Source: CAYWVR01 sp964461715 (GTDB lineage: Bacteria > Planctomycetota > Phycisphaerae > FEN-1346). From it: a stretch of 38,744 nt of DNA. Numbering within the stretch: position 1 is the first letter of the stretch; each line of letters starts with the position of its first letter. Both the position numbers and the translations under genes were made by a program. The notes under the pieces are model-generated. The model searched no databases. It saw nothing but the letters and a program-made list of their open reading frames with translations, and was not told where the DNA came from. Location: positions 1 through 38,744 of the forward strand of contig CAYWVR010000029.1 of NCBI GenBank assembly GCA_964461715.1, read 5' to 3'. Shown one piece after another: positions 1-6,593 of the stretch.

Positions 1-191
1 GTCTAAAGGAGACGGCTCGGGATAAGCAAGGTATTTCGCGGCGTCGGCGGGCGGGACACGATATGCCCCCGGGCGCGGCGAACACGGGCAGGTCCCGGCG
101 CGCCGACACCCGCGCCCCCTCCCCGCCGGGAACGATTCTATGAATGGCCATGCCTGCGACGCGGCCATGCCGCCCTCGGTCGGTTCGGTTC

Positions 192-316
192 TTGCGTCAC
201 GGCTTTCACGATTTGCGTCAGGCGGCGGCAAACGCGAGTGGTCCGACCCCGATGCATTTCGGTCGGCGGACCCCCGGAGTGACGCATAAGCGGTCGGGCC
301 CAACGCTTTTGCGTCA
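192..316. repeat. Cluster of four TTGCGTCA boxes
   Basis: TTGCGTCA occurs on the plus strand at 192-199, 213-220 and 309-316. A one-mismatch copy, ATGCGTCA, lies on the minus strand at 280-287. The first two copies are 21 bp apart, close to two helical turns, so a protein could bind both on one face of the DNA. Between the second and third copies lies an imperfect stem (GGTCCGACC at 240-248 against 261-272). Such a cluster is what an operator array looks like, but no regulator can be named and the function is inference. Confidence 0.45.
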
Positions 317-454
317 CCCAAAGCCGCAAGTTCGTGCAGAAAGGGGGGCAAAAGGTGCGAGTTGAGCTCGACTTCCCCCCCGGTACCCCCCGAAAAGTCG
401 CAAAAAGTGTGTCGCTTAGGGATAAAACGTCTCACGAATCCCGCCAAACGCGCG

Positions 455-503
455 CCGGGAGGATGTCTGCCGCCTCCCGGGACTTCGGGTCGGAAAGGCC
501 GAC
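455..503. other. Two tandem hairpins in non-coding DNA
   Basis: CCGGGAGG (455-462) pairs perfectly with CCTCCCGG (473-480) across a 10-nt loop. GTCGG (489-493) pairs with CCGAC (499-503) across AAAGG. Two stems in a row within a stretch lacking a protein gene could be part of a structured RNA. I do not recognise tmRNA, RNase P, SRP or 6S RNA features. No T-run follows either stem, so a terminator is unlikely. Confidence 0.25.
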
Positions 504-618
504 GGTTTCGGTGAATCTATCGTGCGCGCGAGCATCCATATGAGCGCGGCGATCATAGAACGGGCGGCGAAACGTTAAGGAAGCATGGGGAAAATGTGAA
601 GAACGTGTTAAATCATCC

Positions 619-648
619 TTGCGGCGCGGGGGGCGAGTGTCCGATAAT
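619..648 (+). promoter_or_regulatory. Sigma70-type promoter for the small membrane protein
   Basis: The -35 TTGCGG (619-624) and the -10 GATAAT (643-648) are separated by 18 bp. The predicted start of transcription is near 655, which gives a leader of about 28 nt before the ATG at 683. The leader contains purine-rich GGGGAGG and AAGGGG stretches that can serve as ribosome-binding sites. Confidence 0.55.
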
Positions 649-682
649 CAGAGATGGAGGGGAGGACGGAAAGGGGTCAGCC

Positions 683-868
683 ATGAACACGGCCGCGAAG
701 GTCGGGATCATGCTGCTCGTGGGAGCCGTAGCTTGTTTTCTGGCCGGGGCTTACGTTCCGGCCGACAGCTCGCTGGGCCTGTGGCTGGTGGGCGGGTGTA
801 TCGAGCTGGGCCTGGTGGGCGTGGCGTGCCTTTGCCTGGGCGCCCCCACGACCCCACGATACGCGTAA
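683..868 (+). CDS. Small two-helix membrane protein, function unknown
   Basis: This is a 61-residue protein I do not recognise. After a short polar start (MNTAAK) it has two hydrophobic segments, roughly residues 7-24 and 32-54, joined by a short loop containing VPADSS. It is probably a small inner-membrane protein with both ends on the same side. The ATG at 683 is chosen over a longer in-frame start at 596 because purine-rich sequence lies just upstream (657-677) and because the readable promoter at 619-648 falls inside the longer version. It is followed by a terminator-like hairpin at 962-985, so it may be a single-gene transcript. No neighbour suggests a role. Confidence 0.55.
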   Translation: MNTAAKVGIMLLVGAVACFLAGAYVPADSSLGLWLVGGCIELGLVGVACLCLGAPTTPRYA

Positions 869-961
869 GGTCTCTCTTTCAAGGAAGGTAGGGCCCCGTT
901 GCGGGCAAGGAACCGCGAGCCCGCGTTCGCGGCTGAGTGGCGTCGACGTGCACCCGGAAAT

Positions 962-991
962 GGCCCTGGCAACCCCGTCAGGGCCGATTTT
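962..991 (+). terminator. Terminator-like hairpin
   Basis: GGCCCTG (962-968) and CAGGGCC (979-985) form a perfect 7-bp stem with a 10-nt loop, followed by GATTTTG on the plus strand. It lies downstream of the small membrane protein gene and, on the other strand, downstream of tRNA-Val, so it could end transcription from both sides. The T-run is short, so strength is uncertain. Confidence 0.5.
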
Positions 992-1021
992 GTGCGCACA
1001 GGCAAAGCCCGGGAGGGAGGA

Positions 1022-1098
1022 TGGTGGGCGATACAGGACTCGAACCTGTGACCTCGCGGGTGTGATCCGCGCGCTCTAGCCAACTGAGCTAATCGCCC
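1022..1098 (-). tRNA. tRNA-Val (anticodon CAC)
   Basis: Read on the minus strand, the acceptor arm GGGCGAT (1098-1092) pairs with ATCGCCC. The D arm is GCTC/GAGC. The anticodon stem CGCGG/CCGCG closes the loop ATCACAC, with anticodon CAC after the invariant U33, reading GUG valine codons. The T arm is ACAGG-TTCGAGT-CCTGT. The discriminator is A and CCA is encoded in the DNA (1024-1022). The length of 77 nt is normal. It stands alone, with no other tRNA nearby. Confidence 0.95.
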
Positions 1099-1183
1099 GT
1101 GGCGCGTCTCCAACGGCATAAAACACTATACGCCGCGGATGTGCGAGGTCAAGCCCAAAGCGGCCTGTGAGGGCGGTATGGGA

Positions 1184-1213
1184 TGGACCCGAGGCGGGAG
1201 AAGGGCCTATAAT
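1184..1213 (+). promoter_or_regulatory. Promoter upstream of the radical SAM gene
   Basis: A perfect TATAAT lies at 1208-1213 with TGGACC at 1184-1189, spacer 18 bp. Transcription would begin near 1220. It would carry the doubtful small ORF at 1230 and the radical SAM gene at 1417, giving that gene a leader of about 200 nt. I see nothing else in 1099-1183. Confidence 0.5.
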
Positions 1214-1229
1214 GCCGGAACCCGCCGGA

Positions 1230-1361
1230 ATGGGCCGCGCGCTTGGGCGGCCGGGGCGGGAGCAGAAGCGGTGGGTGATGGAGTTCGGCAAGGCGAAGTA
1301 CGCGAGGGTGCTGGACGAGGTGGCGCCCGCGCCGGAGTTGCCGGACGACGCGGGCACGTAA
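1230..1361 (+). CDS. Possible small protein, hypothetical
   Basis: This is a 43-residue open frame beginning MGRALGRPGREQKRW and rich in basic residues at the start and acidic and proline residues at the end. I do not recognise it. It starts about 10 nt after the predicted transcription start at 1220 and has no good ribosome-binding site. An earlier ATG at 1212 overlaps the TATAAT box and is therefore unlikely if that promoter is real. It could be a leader peptide for the radical SAM gene that starts 55 bp downstream, or it may not be translated at all. Confidence 0.25.
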   Translation: MGRALGRPGREQKRWVMEFGKAKYARVLDEVAPAPELPDDAGT

Positions 1362-1416
1362 GCCCGGGTGCCTCAAGACCTTACGAATGCCCTCGGAGCT
1401 GGGGAGTGAATCCGTT

Positions 1417-2976
1417 ATGAAACAGGATCATCTGGGCCTGTGCGGCAAGTGCTATGCCCGCGTCCCGGCGGAGTTCGTGAAGCGGGACGGGAAGCTGTGG
1501 CTGCGGAAGCTGTGCCCGGAGTGCGGTCCGAACGAGGCCCTCGTCTCCTCGGACGCGGAGGTGTGGCAGGCCAAACGCGATCTCTGGGACTACGTGCCCC
1601 TGGAGGACGTGCCCTGCACCCTCAACTGCGAGGGTTGCCGCATCGACCACCACCCCAACCTCGTTTTCCTCGACGTGACGAACCGCTGCAACATGAACTG
1701 CCCCATCTGCATCGCCACGATCCGGGGTATGGGGTTCGACTTCCACCCGCCCCTTTCGTACTTCGAGAAGATCTTCGACGAGCTGGGCTCCTGGGAGCCC
1801 AAGCCCATGCTCCAGCTCTTCGGGGGCGAGCCGACCCTGCGGGAGGACCTGCTGGAGATCATCGCGATGGCCCGGCGGCGGGGTCTGAAGCCGAAGGTGG
1901 TGACGAACGGGCTGAAGCTCGCGGACGAGGAGTACTGCAAGCAGCTCTGCGAGGCCCGCGTATCCACGCGATTCAGCTTCGACGGCCGCAGCGCCGACAT
2001 CTACGAGAAGATGCGCGACCGCCGCAGCGCCTATCCTAAAAAGGTCAAGGCCCTCGAGAATCTCAAGAAGCACAGTCCCACGAAGCACGCCATCGTCGCC
2101 GCGGCGGCCTACGGCATCAACGACGACTACATCGGCGACCTCATCCAGTACGTCCACGACAACCGCGACCTGATCTTGGACCTCGGGATCATCCCCCTGA
2201 CGGAGAACTGGGAGGAGGGCGAGTTCGATGCCGCCACCCAGACCACCATGGAGGACGTCGAGAAGATGGTCAAGGCCGCCGTGCCGGGAGGCGAGGTCGA
2301 GTTCGTGCCCGCAGGCATGACCTACGCCCTGAAGAAGAGCCGGGCCTTCTTCCGCGGCGACAAGCCCTCCGACATCCTGCTCCTCTCGGGCGTCCATCCC
2401 AACTGCGAGTCTATCACCATTCTCGTCTCCGACGGCGAGACCTACCGCAGCATCAACCATTACCTGCGAAAGCCGCTCGGGGAGGTCGTGGTGGAGCTGG
2501 CGAAGCTGGCAGGGACGCTCGATCCGAAGCTCGATCGACTCGACCGAAGCCGCTTCTGGCCTCGGCTCTGGGGCCGCGCCCTCGTGGTCAAGACCTTCGC
2601 ACCGTGGGCCCTGCGGACCATCCGGTTCGGAAGACTGGCCGAGGGGAACCCCGCCGCGGCCCTTCTCAAGCTCCTTTTCGGCCGCAAGGACAGCAATCTG
2701 CCGAAGGGGCGAAGACCGCGGCGGCTCCTGCGCGTAGCCATACTCCCGTTCGAGGAGCAGAACTCCGTCGACGCGGCCCGCATGATGAGCTGCAAGGCCG
2801 TCTTCGCCTACGAGGACGCCGAGGACGGCAAGGTCAAGACCATCCCCGCCTGCATGTGGTACCCGTACCGCAACCCCATCCTGAAGAGAATCTCCGAGAA
2901 GTACGGGACCACCCGGAAACCCGCCGAGGAAGTCGCCGTGGCTAGTGCGAAGTCGGAAGTCGGAAGTGGCGCGTGA
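1417..2976 (+). CDS. Radical SAM protein with N-terminal cysteine-rich domain, Tes/MJ0619-like
   Basis: This is a 519-residue radical SAM enzyme. The SAM cluster motif is CNMNCPIC (CX3CX2C), preceded by the strand FLDVTNR; LFGGEPTLREDL is the SAM-binding GGE region. The N-terminal ~85 residues carry further cysteine pairs (LCGKC, LCPECG, and CTLNCEGC just before the core), consistent with an auxiliary metal or Fe-S site. This layout resembles the archaeal tetraether lipid synthase group (Tes, MJ0619-like) and its bacterial relatives; the substrate here is unknown. The start ATG 1417 is preferred to 1387 because GGGGAG lies just upstream and the protein then begins at the cysteine domain. The C-terminal tail SAKSEVGSGA is encoded by a 7-bp tandem repeat, so the last residues are probably not native to the family. 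A promoter is visible at 1184-1213. Specific reaction not assigned. Confidence 0.85.
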   Translation: MKQDHLGLCGKCYARVPAEFVKRDGKLWLRKLCPECGPNEALVSSDAEVWQAKRDLWDYVPLEDVPCTLNCEGCRIDHHPNLVFLDVTNRCNMNCPICIATIRGMGFDFHPPLSYFEKIFDELGSWEPKPMLQLFGGEPTLREDLLEIIAMARRRGLKPKVVTNGLKLADEEYCKQLCEARVSTRFSFDGRSADIYEKMRDRRSAYPKKVKALENLKKHSPTKHAIVAAAAYGINDDYIGDLIQYVHDNRDLILDLGIIPLTENWEEGEFDAATQTTMEDVEKMVKAAVPGGEVEFVPAGMTYALKKSRAFFRGDKPSDILLLSGVHPNCESITILVSDGETYRSINHYLRKPLGEVVVELAKLAGTLDPKLDRLDRSRFWPRLWGRALVVKTFAPWALRTIRFGRLAEGNPAAALLKLLFGRKDSNLPKGRRPRRLLRVAILPFEEQNSVDAARMMSCKAVFAYEDAEDGKVKTIPACMWYPYRNPILKRISEKYGTTRKPAEEVAVASAKSEVGSGA

Positions 2977-3022
2977 CCGAGACCGCCCGGGGCGTGTCTG
3001 TGGCTTCGACCTTCGGACTTTC
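2949..3022. repeat. GAAGTCG tandem repeat with an imperfect inverted copy
   Basis: GAAGTCG is repeated almost three times at 2949-2969 inside the 3' end of the radical SAM gene. A degenerate inverted copy (CTTCGACCTTCGGACTTTCC) lies about 35 bp further on at 3004-3023. Together they could form an imperfect stem. It looks like a small mobile palindromic or REP-like unit that has entered the 3' end of the gene, and it may also have removed the stop codon of the sulfatase remnant on the other strand. Confidence 0.35.
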
Positions 3023-3039
3023 CCGTTCGGGCTTCCGCG

Positions 3040-3557
3040 TCGCCCCCGCGGCAGGCGGTGAAAGTATGGCCTGAACCCCTCCGGCGGGGGCCAGTCCTCG
3101 TGCCAGCGGCACGCATCGGGCCACGGGGCCTCGCCGCCGCTCTCGATCCACGCCATCACTGCCGGGTCCCTGCCGCGCCGCCGCAACTCCTCAAGGGCTG
3201 CGGCGTGCAGCCGGGCGACCACTTCCGGGTGGTCCGCCGCAACGTCGGCGTCCGAGCCGCGGGCCCGTAGCCTCGATGCCTCCGGCCGCGCGGCCACTTC
3301 CAGGCTCCACGTCCCGTCGAAGAGGGTCACGAGGGGGGCGTCGGGTTCCGGCGTCCACGTGTTGGGGGGGGGTGTCCGGCGAGGGCAATGTCCCGCCGAC
3401 GATTGTCGCGGAGGAACTCGCTTGCCGTGCGGAAGAGCCGGGCGACGTTCCAGTCCTCCCCCCGCCGCCGGTTCCGGTTGGCCCACGCGTGAAGGGCCAG
3501 GAACCCGGGCAGGCCCTGGCCCTGCTCCAGAGGGCCGAAAAGCGGGTCGCGCACCGA
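3040..3557 (-). pseudogene. Decayed sulfatase remnant
   Basis: On the minus strand one frame (from about 3557) gives a stretch resembling the middle of a planctomycete-type sulfatase, ending ARLFRTASEFLRDNRR. In working sulfatases this segment leads into a metal-site region of the type DPHEPWD, which is missing. At a run of nine Cs (plus-strand G-run 3364-3372) the frame changes to one encoding a typical sulfatase C-terminal segment with DVAADHPEVVARLHAAA and LRRRGRDP. The N-terminal catalytic CxPSR region and the centre are absent, so this is a gene with a large deletion plus a frameshift. No stop ends the second frame near the expected C terminus. The family call rests on short segments. 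The frameshift in the homopolymer could be a sequencing error, but the deletion could not. Confidence 0.5.
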
Positions 3558-3638
3558 TGCTCCACCCCCCTTCCGCTCTGCCCTGACTATAGCGCGCCGC
3601 CGGGAGGCGTCAAACGACTGGCCGCAATGAAGCGACGC

Positions 3639-4967
3639 CTAAACGTACCCGAATCCCCATCCCCGGCGGGGCTCGCGGGCGAGGAGGGCGTTCGCCTTGG
3701 GGCTGGGGGTCTCGCCCTTGGCGAAATCGTACGTGATCGTCTCGCCGACGCGGACGGCCAGGTTTCCCAGGAGAGCGATCTCCGTCAGACAGGCCCCATA
3801 CTCGAAATTCGACGAGGGCAACGGGCCGGAACGGTCGCGGCAGGAGCGGAGGAAATCGCCGGTGTGGCCGCCCTCGGGGCGCCGGATCGTCGTCGGCGGG
3901 GCCTCCGTCGCCTGATGGAAGCTCTCGGGGATCAGCCGGAAGCCTTGGCCGTGCGAGAGTGTCTGGGCCACGCCCTTCGTGCCGTAGTAGTAGGTGCCCT
4001 GGCTCTGGACCTTACGGCCCTCCTCGAGGGCGTCGGGACGCGGGGCCTTCTGGCCGTTGTACCACGTCAGGACCACGGGCGGCATCGTGCCCCGCGCGGG
4101 GAACCGGAACGCGATCTTCGCGCGCGGGGCGAAGCCTTCGTCGGTGGTCTCGCCCTCGAGGGGCTCGATCTCGACGCGGGGGGCCTCGTCCAGCTTCAGG
4201 GCCCAGATGGCCCCGTCCATGGTGTGGCAGCCCATGTCGCCGATGGAGCCGGTGCCGAAGTCGAGGTACCCGCGCCAGGCGAACGGGTGCAGGCCGCCGT
4301 GGTACTCGCGGAAAGGGGCGGGGCCGATCCAGGCGTCCCAGTCCATGCCCGCGGGCGGGTCGGACGGAGAGGGGCGGCTTTTCGCGCTGAAGGTCCGGTT
4401 CGAGACGCTGTCGACGCGTGTGACGTCGCCGAGGCGGCCGGCCTGGATATACTCGACGCACCGGCGGATGGATTCGGAGGAGTGGCCCTGGTTGCCCATC
4501 TGGGTGGGGGCCTTGGTGACGCGGGCCGCTTCCCGGAGGATGCGGGCCTCGCGCACGGACCACGTCAGGGGCTTTTCGCAGTAGACGCCCGCCCCGGCGG
4601 CCAGGGCCCGCATCGTGGCGGGGAAATGGTGATGGTCCGGCGTGCCCACCCAGACGGCGTCGAGCTTCTTGTGGGCGTCGAAAAGGCGGCGATAGTCGGT
4701 GTAGAACCGGCAGGACGGGGCGGCCTTGCCGATCTTCTCCACGTTCCCCTTGCCGCGCCCCTTCATGTCCGGCTCGGCGACGGCGACGCAGTTCTCGCCG
4801 AGGGCGGGTTCGACGCCGGCCCCGGCCCGGCCGCCGACGCCGATGACGGCGAAGTCAAGCTTTGCGTTGGCGGCATAGGTGCGGGCGAGTCCGGGTCCGA
4901 CGAGGATGACGGCCCCGGCGAACACCCCCTCTTTGAGGAAGCGGCGGCGGTTGACGCGACGCGACAC
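3639..4967 (-). CDS. Tat-exported Gfo/Idh/MocA family oxidoreductase
   Basis: This is a 442-residue NAD(P)-dependent oxidoreductase-like protein. A twin-arginine signal (RRRFLKEG, residues 7-14) followed by a hydrophobic stretch shows folded export. The Rossmann motif GVGGRAG lies at 43-49, the family signature CEKP near residue 130, and NQGHSSE further on. The C-terminal half contains DFGTGSIGDMGCHTMD, typical of the secreted sugar-related members abundant in Planctomycetota. The substrate is probably a sugar or sugar derivative and is not predictable. The GTG start at 4967 has a near-perfect AAGGAGG site 7 nt upstream. It is downstream, on the same strand, of nothing close, and its 3' neighbour is the sulfatase remnant, which together suggests a former polysaccharide-use locus. 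Confidence 0.88.
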   Translation of the reverse strand: MSRRVNRRRFLKEGVFAGAVILVGPGLARTYAANAKLDFAVIGVGGRAGAGVEPALGENCVAVAEPDMKGRGKGNVEKIGKAAPSCRFYTDYRRLFDAHKKLDAVWVGTPDHHHFPATMRALAAGAGVYCEKPLTWSVREARILREAARVTKAPTQMGNQGHSSESIRRCVEYIQAGRLGDVTRVDSVSNRTFSAKSRPSPSDPPAGMDWDAWIGPAPFREYHGGLHPFAWRGYLDFGTGSIGDMGCHTMDGAIWALKLDEAPRVEIEPLEGETTDEGFAPRAKIAFRFPARGTMPPVVLTWYNGQKAPRPDALEEGRKVQSQGTYYYGTKGVAQTLSHGQGFRLIPESFHQATEAPPTTIRRPEGGHTGDFLRSCRDRSGPLPSSNFEYGACLTEIALLGNLAVRVGETITYDFAKGETPSPKANALLAREPRRGWGFGYV

Positions 4968-5040
4968 AAGGTCCCTCCTTGGCTCTCCGGTCCGCCGAGC
5001 GAGCCGGCCCCCGTTTGAACCGCCGCCTCCGCGGGCGGTA

Positions 5041-5070
5041 TTGCATGAATCGACCGGCCTCGCCTATGAT
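5041..5070 (+). promoter_or_regulatory. Promoter giving a leaderless transcript
   Basis: The -35 TTGCAT (5041-5046) and -10 TATGAT (5065-5070) have an 18-bp spacer. By usual geometry transcription starts at 5077, which is the A of the ATG of the PGPGW protein gene. An inverted repeat ACCGCC/GGCGGT (5019-5024, 5034-5039) sits immediately upstream of the -35 box and could be an operator. Confidence 0.6.
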
Positions 5071-5076
5071 TGGGGA

Positions 5077-5328
5077 ATGGCAGAAGAGGAGCCGAGGCGG
5101 AGTCTGTGGCGGGCCCTGAAGCGGCCGGTGGAGATCGTGGGCGGGGCCCTGCTGGTTCTGGTGGGGCTGGCGGGGCTGGTGCTCCCGATCATGCCGGGAT
5201 GGGTGCTCGTGATTCCGGGGGTGGCCCTCCTGACGGCGGGGACGCCCGCGGGGGACTGGCTTCTTCGGAAGCTCCGGGCCGCACGGGAGCGGCTGTGCAA
5301 GCACAGGAAGGACAAGGAAGGGAGCTGA
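5077..5328 (+). CDS. PGPGW-type small transmembrane protein
   Basis: This is an 83-residue membrane protein. After the polar start MAEEEPRRSLWRALKRP come two hydrophobic segments (about residues 19-35 and 40-56) joined by LPIMPGW, and the second contains VIPGVALL. This matches the PGPGW transmembrane family (PF09656-like), whose function is unknown. The C terminus is basic (RKLRAARERLCKHRKDK) and likely cytoplasmic. A longer in-frame start upstream is rejected because the readable promoter lies inside it. The ATG coincides with the predicted transcription start, so translation may be leaderless. One base separates its stop from the next gene, so the two are probably co-transcribed. Confidence 0.75.
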   Translation: MAEEEPRRSLWRALKRPVEIVGGALLVLVGLAGLVLPIMPGWVLVIPGVALLTAGTPAGDWLLRKLRAARERLCKHRKDKEGS

Positions 5329-5329
5329 C

Positions 5330-5953
5330 ATGCCTTGTGCCGCCAAGACGTGGGCCGCCCTGGCCGCCCTGGCCGCCAGCCTCCTGGCCGGGTGCCACAC
5401 GGTCCACCAGTGCCCGATTCTCCAGGGCATGACGGGGGGCCGGATTCCCTCGCCCCTGCCGCGCGACGGGGATAGCTACGACGTCGTTGGTTACCGGGAC
5501 GGGGTCCGGTTCTACGTCATCCGCTACGACGACAAGCTCTACCGCTCCGGCGACATCCTGGAGCGCGAGGGCATGGGGGCCGTCAAGGCCCTCGGCGTCC
5601 GGACGATCGTCTCGGCGACCCCCCGCGACGCCGAGCGGGCTTGGGCCCGGGAGATGGGCCTGGAGTACGTCGAGCTCCCCTTCGGCTGGCACACGCTCGA
5701 GCGGGCGGACCTGGACCGGTTCCTGGCGGTCATGGACTCGGCGGCCGGGCCCGTGCTCGTCAAGAGCTACCTGGGCATCAACCAGGCGGGAATCCTGGCG
5801 GCGTACTGGCGCGTCCAGCGGCAGGGATGGTCCGTAAAGAAGGCCCTGGACGAGTTCTATCGCCTCGATGGTAACTACTGGGACTCCGTCGACATGATCA
5901 AGGTGATGAAGCAGGCGGCCGCGGAGTGCCCCCCCGAAGTCCCGCGCGAATAG
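5330..5953 (+). CDS. Lipoprotein with inactive dual-specificity phosphatase domain
   Basis: This is a 207-residue lipoprotein with signal peptide and lipobox LLAGC (Cys22). Residues about 60-190 follow the tyrosine/dual-specificity phosphatase fold: LYRSGDILEREG, then GVRTIVSATPRD, and a loop at PVLVKSYLGINQAG in the place of the catalytic P-loop. Active enzymes have HCxxGxxR there. Here His-Cys is Lys145-Ser146 and the Arg is Gln152, while the glycine (149) and the surrounding pattern remain. Both catalytic residues are gone, so this is a predicted pseudophosphatase exposed outside the cytoplasm. It may bind a phosphorylated or anionic ligand or act as a scaffold; that is inference. It follows the PGPGW gene by one base with AAGGAAGGGAG as ribosome site. 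Confidence 0.75.
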   Translation: MPCAAKTWAALAALAASLLAGCHTVHQCPILQGMTGGRIPSPLPRDGDSYDVVGYRDGVRFYVIRYDDKLYRSGDILEREGMGAVKALGVRTIVSATPRDAERAWAREMGLEYVELPFGWHTLERADLDRFLAVMDSAAGPVLVKSYLGINQAGILAAYWRVQRQGWSVKKALDEFYRLDGNYWDSVDMIKVMKQAAAECPPEVPRE

Positions 5954-6091
5954 AGCCGGGCCCCGTGCGTATCAACGGGTGCGACAGCCGAGCGGGGGAT
6001 TTTGCCGCGATTTGATGGAAACCTCGGGCGCCGCGTGCGTCCATAGGGGCGGTTCATGTCCGATGCCTGACAAGGAAGGGGGCCGCATCCC

Positions 6092-6586
6092 ATGCGCACG
6101 TTGCCCTGCGCCCTGGTCGTGGTCCTGTCGCTGGCGGCCCTGGCCGTCTCGCAGCCTGCGGCGACGGAGGATCCCCGGGCCGGTCGGCCCGACGCCGACC
6201 ATCCGGCCCTCGTGTACCTCGTGGTGGACCTGAAGCGCGATTCCGTAGCCGCGGGGCCGTTCTACATCCCGCTGGAGGCGATGCCTCCGCGCACGGGCCA
6301 CGTCTACCGGGCCACGTACAAGGAGCTGGTGGCCACGTCCGACGGCGTCTCCCCCGGCCGCGAGGTCAAGTTCGACCTCGTCTGCCAGGTGCTCCGGGAG
6401 ACCGAGGACGTGTTCGTGGTGCAGGCCGCGGTGGAATCGCTGGGCCGGCGCCAAGCCACCGACCTGCGGATCAAGGCGTCGGAGTGCGAGTGCGGCGTGC
6501 TGCGGCCGCAGGGCCCGAACGGCCGCTACATCTTCGTCTACAGTATCTGCCGGCCCATCGAGCCGTCCGCGGTGATGGGACCCTAG
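6092..6586 (+). CDS. Secreted protein of unknown function
   Basis: This is a 164-residue protein with a clear signal peptide (MRTLPCALVVVLSLAALAVS). The mature part is mostly predicted beta strand (VYLVVDLKRDSV, VYRATYKELVATS) and carries three cysteines in a CECG...C arrangement near the C terminus plus one at CQV, which could form disulfides outside the cytoplasm. I do not recognise a family. AAGGAAGGGGG precedes the ATG. It lies 138 bp after the pseudophosphatase gene and its stop is 7 bp from the convergent pmbA stop. The 138-bp gap holds no promoter or terminator I can read with confidence. Confidence 0.65.
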   Translation: MRTLPCALVVVLSLAALAVSQPAATEDPRAGRPDADHPALVYLVVDLKRDSVAAGPFYIPLEAMPPRTGHVYRATYKELVATSDGVSPGREVKFDLVCQVLRETEDVFVVQAAVESLGRRQATDLRIKASECECGVLRPQGPNGRYIFVYSICRPIEPSAVMGP

Positions 6587-6593
6587 CGAGGGC

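Larger units (their letters stand above)
1..618. other. Gene-poor region with repeats and hairpins
   Basis: I see no convincing protein gene here. Short open frames exist on both strands, but they lack ribosome-binding sites and recognisable protein sequence. The stretch holds a direct repeat GGCCATGCC at 146-154 and 163-171, four TTGCGTCA-type boxes (192-316), an imperfect inverted repeat at 240-272, and two tandem hairpins at 455-503. Runs of C and G near 375-400 make the sequence less protein-like than the genes downstream. It may be a regulatory region or an unrecognised RNA gene. The right end leads into the promoter at 619-648. Confidence 0.5.

Noticed and set aside
144..543. Overlapping short plus-strand frames
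   Set aside because: No ribosome site, no hydrophobic or conserved pattern, and biased toward Arg/Pro as expected from non-coding GC-rich DNA.
3276..5018. 580-codon plus-strand frame opposite the Gfo/Idh/MocA gene
   Set aside because: Shadow frame; the minus strand carries a Tat signal and Rossmann motif with a perfect ribosome site.
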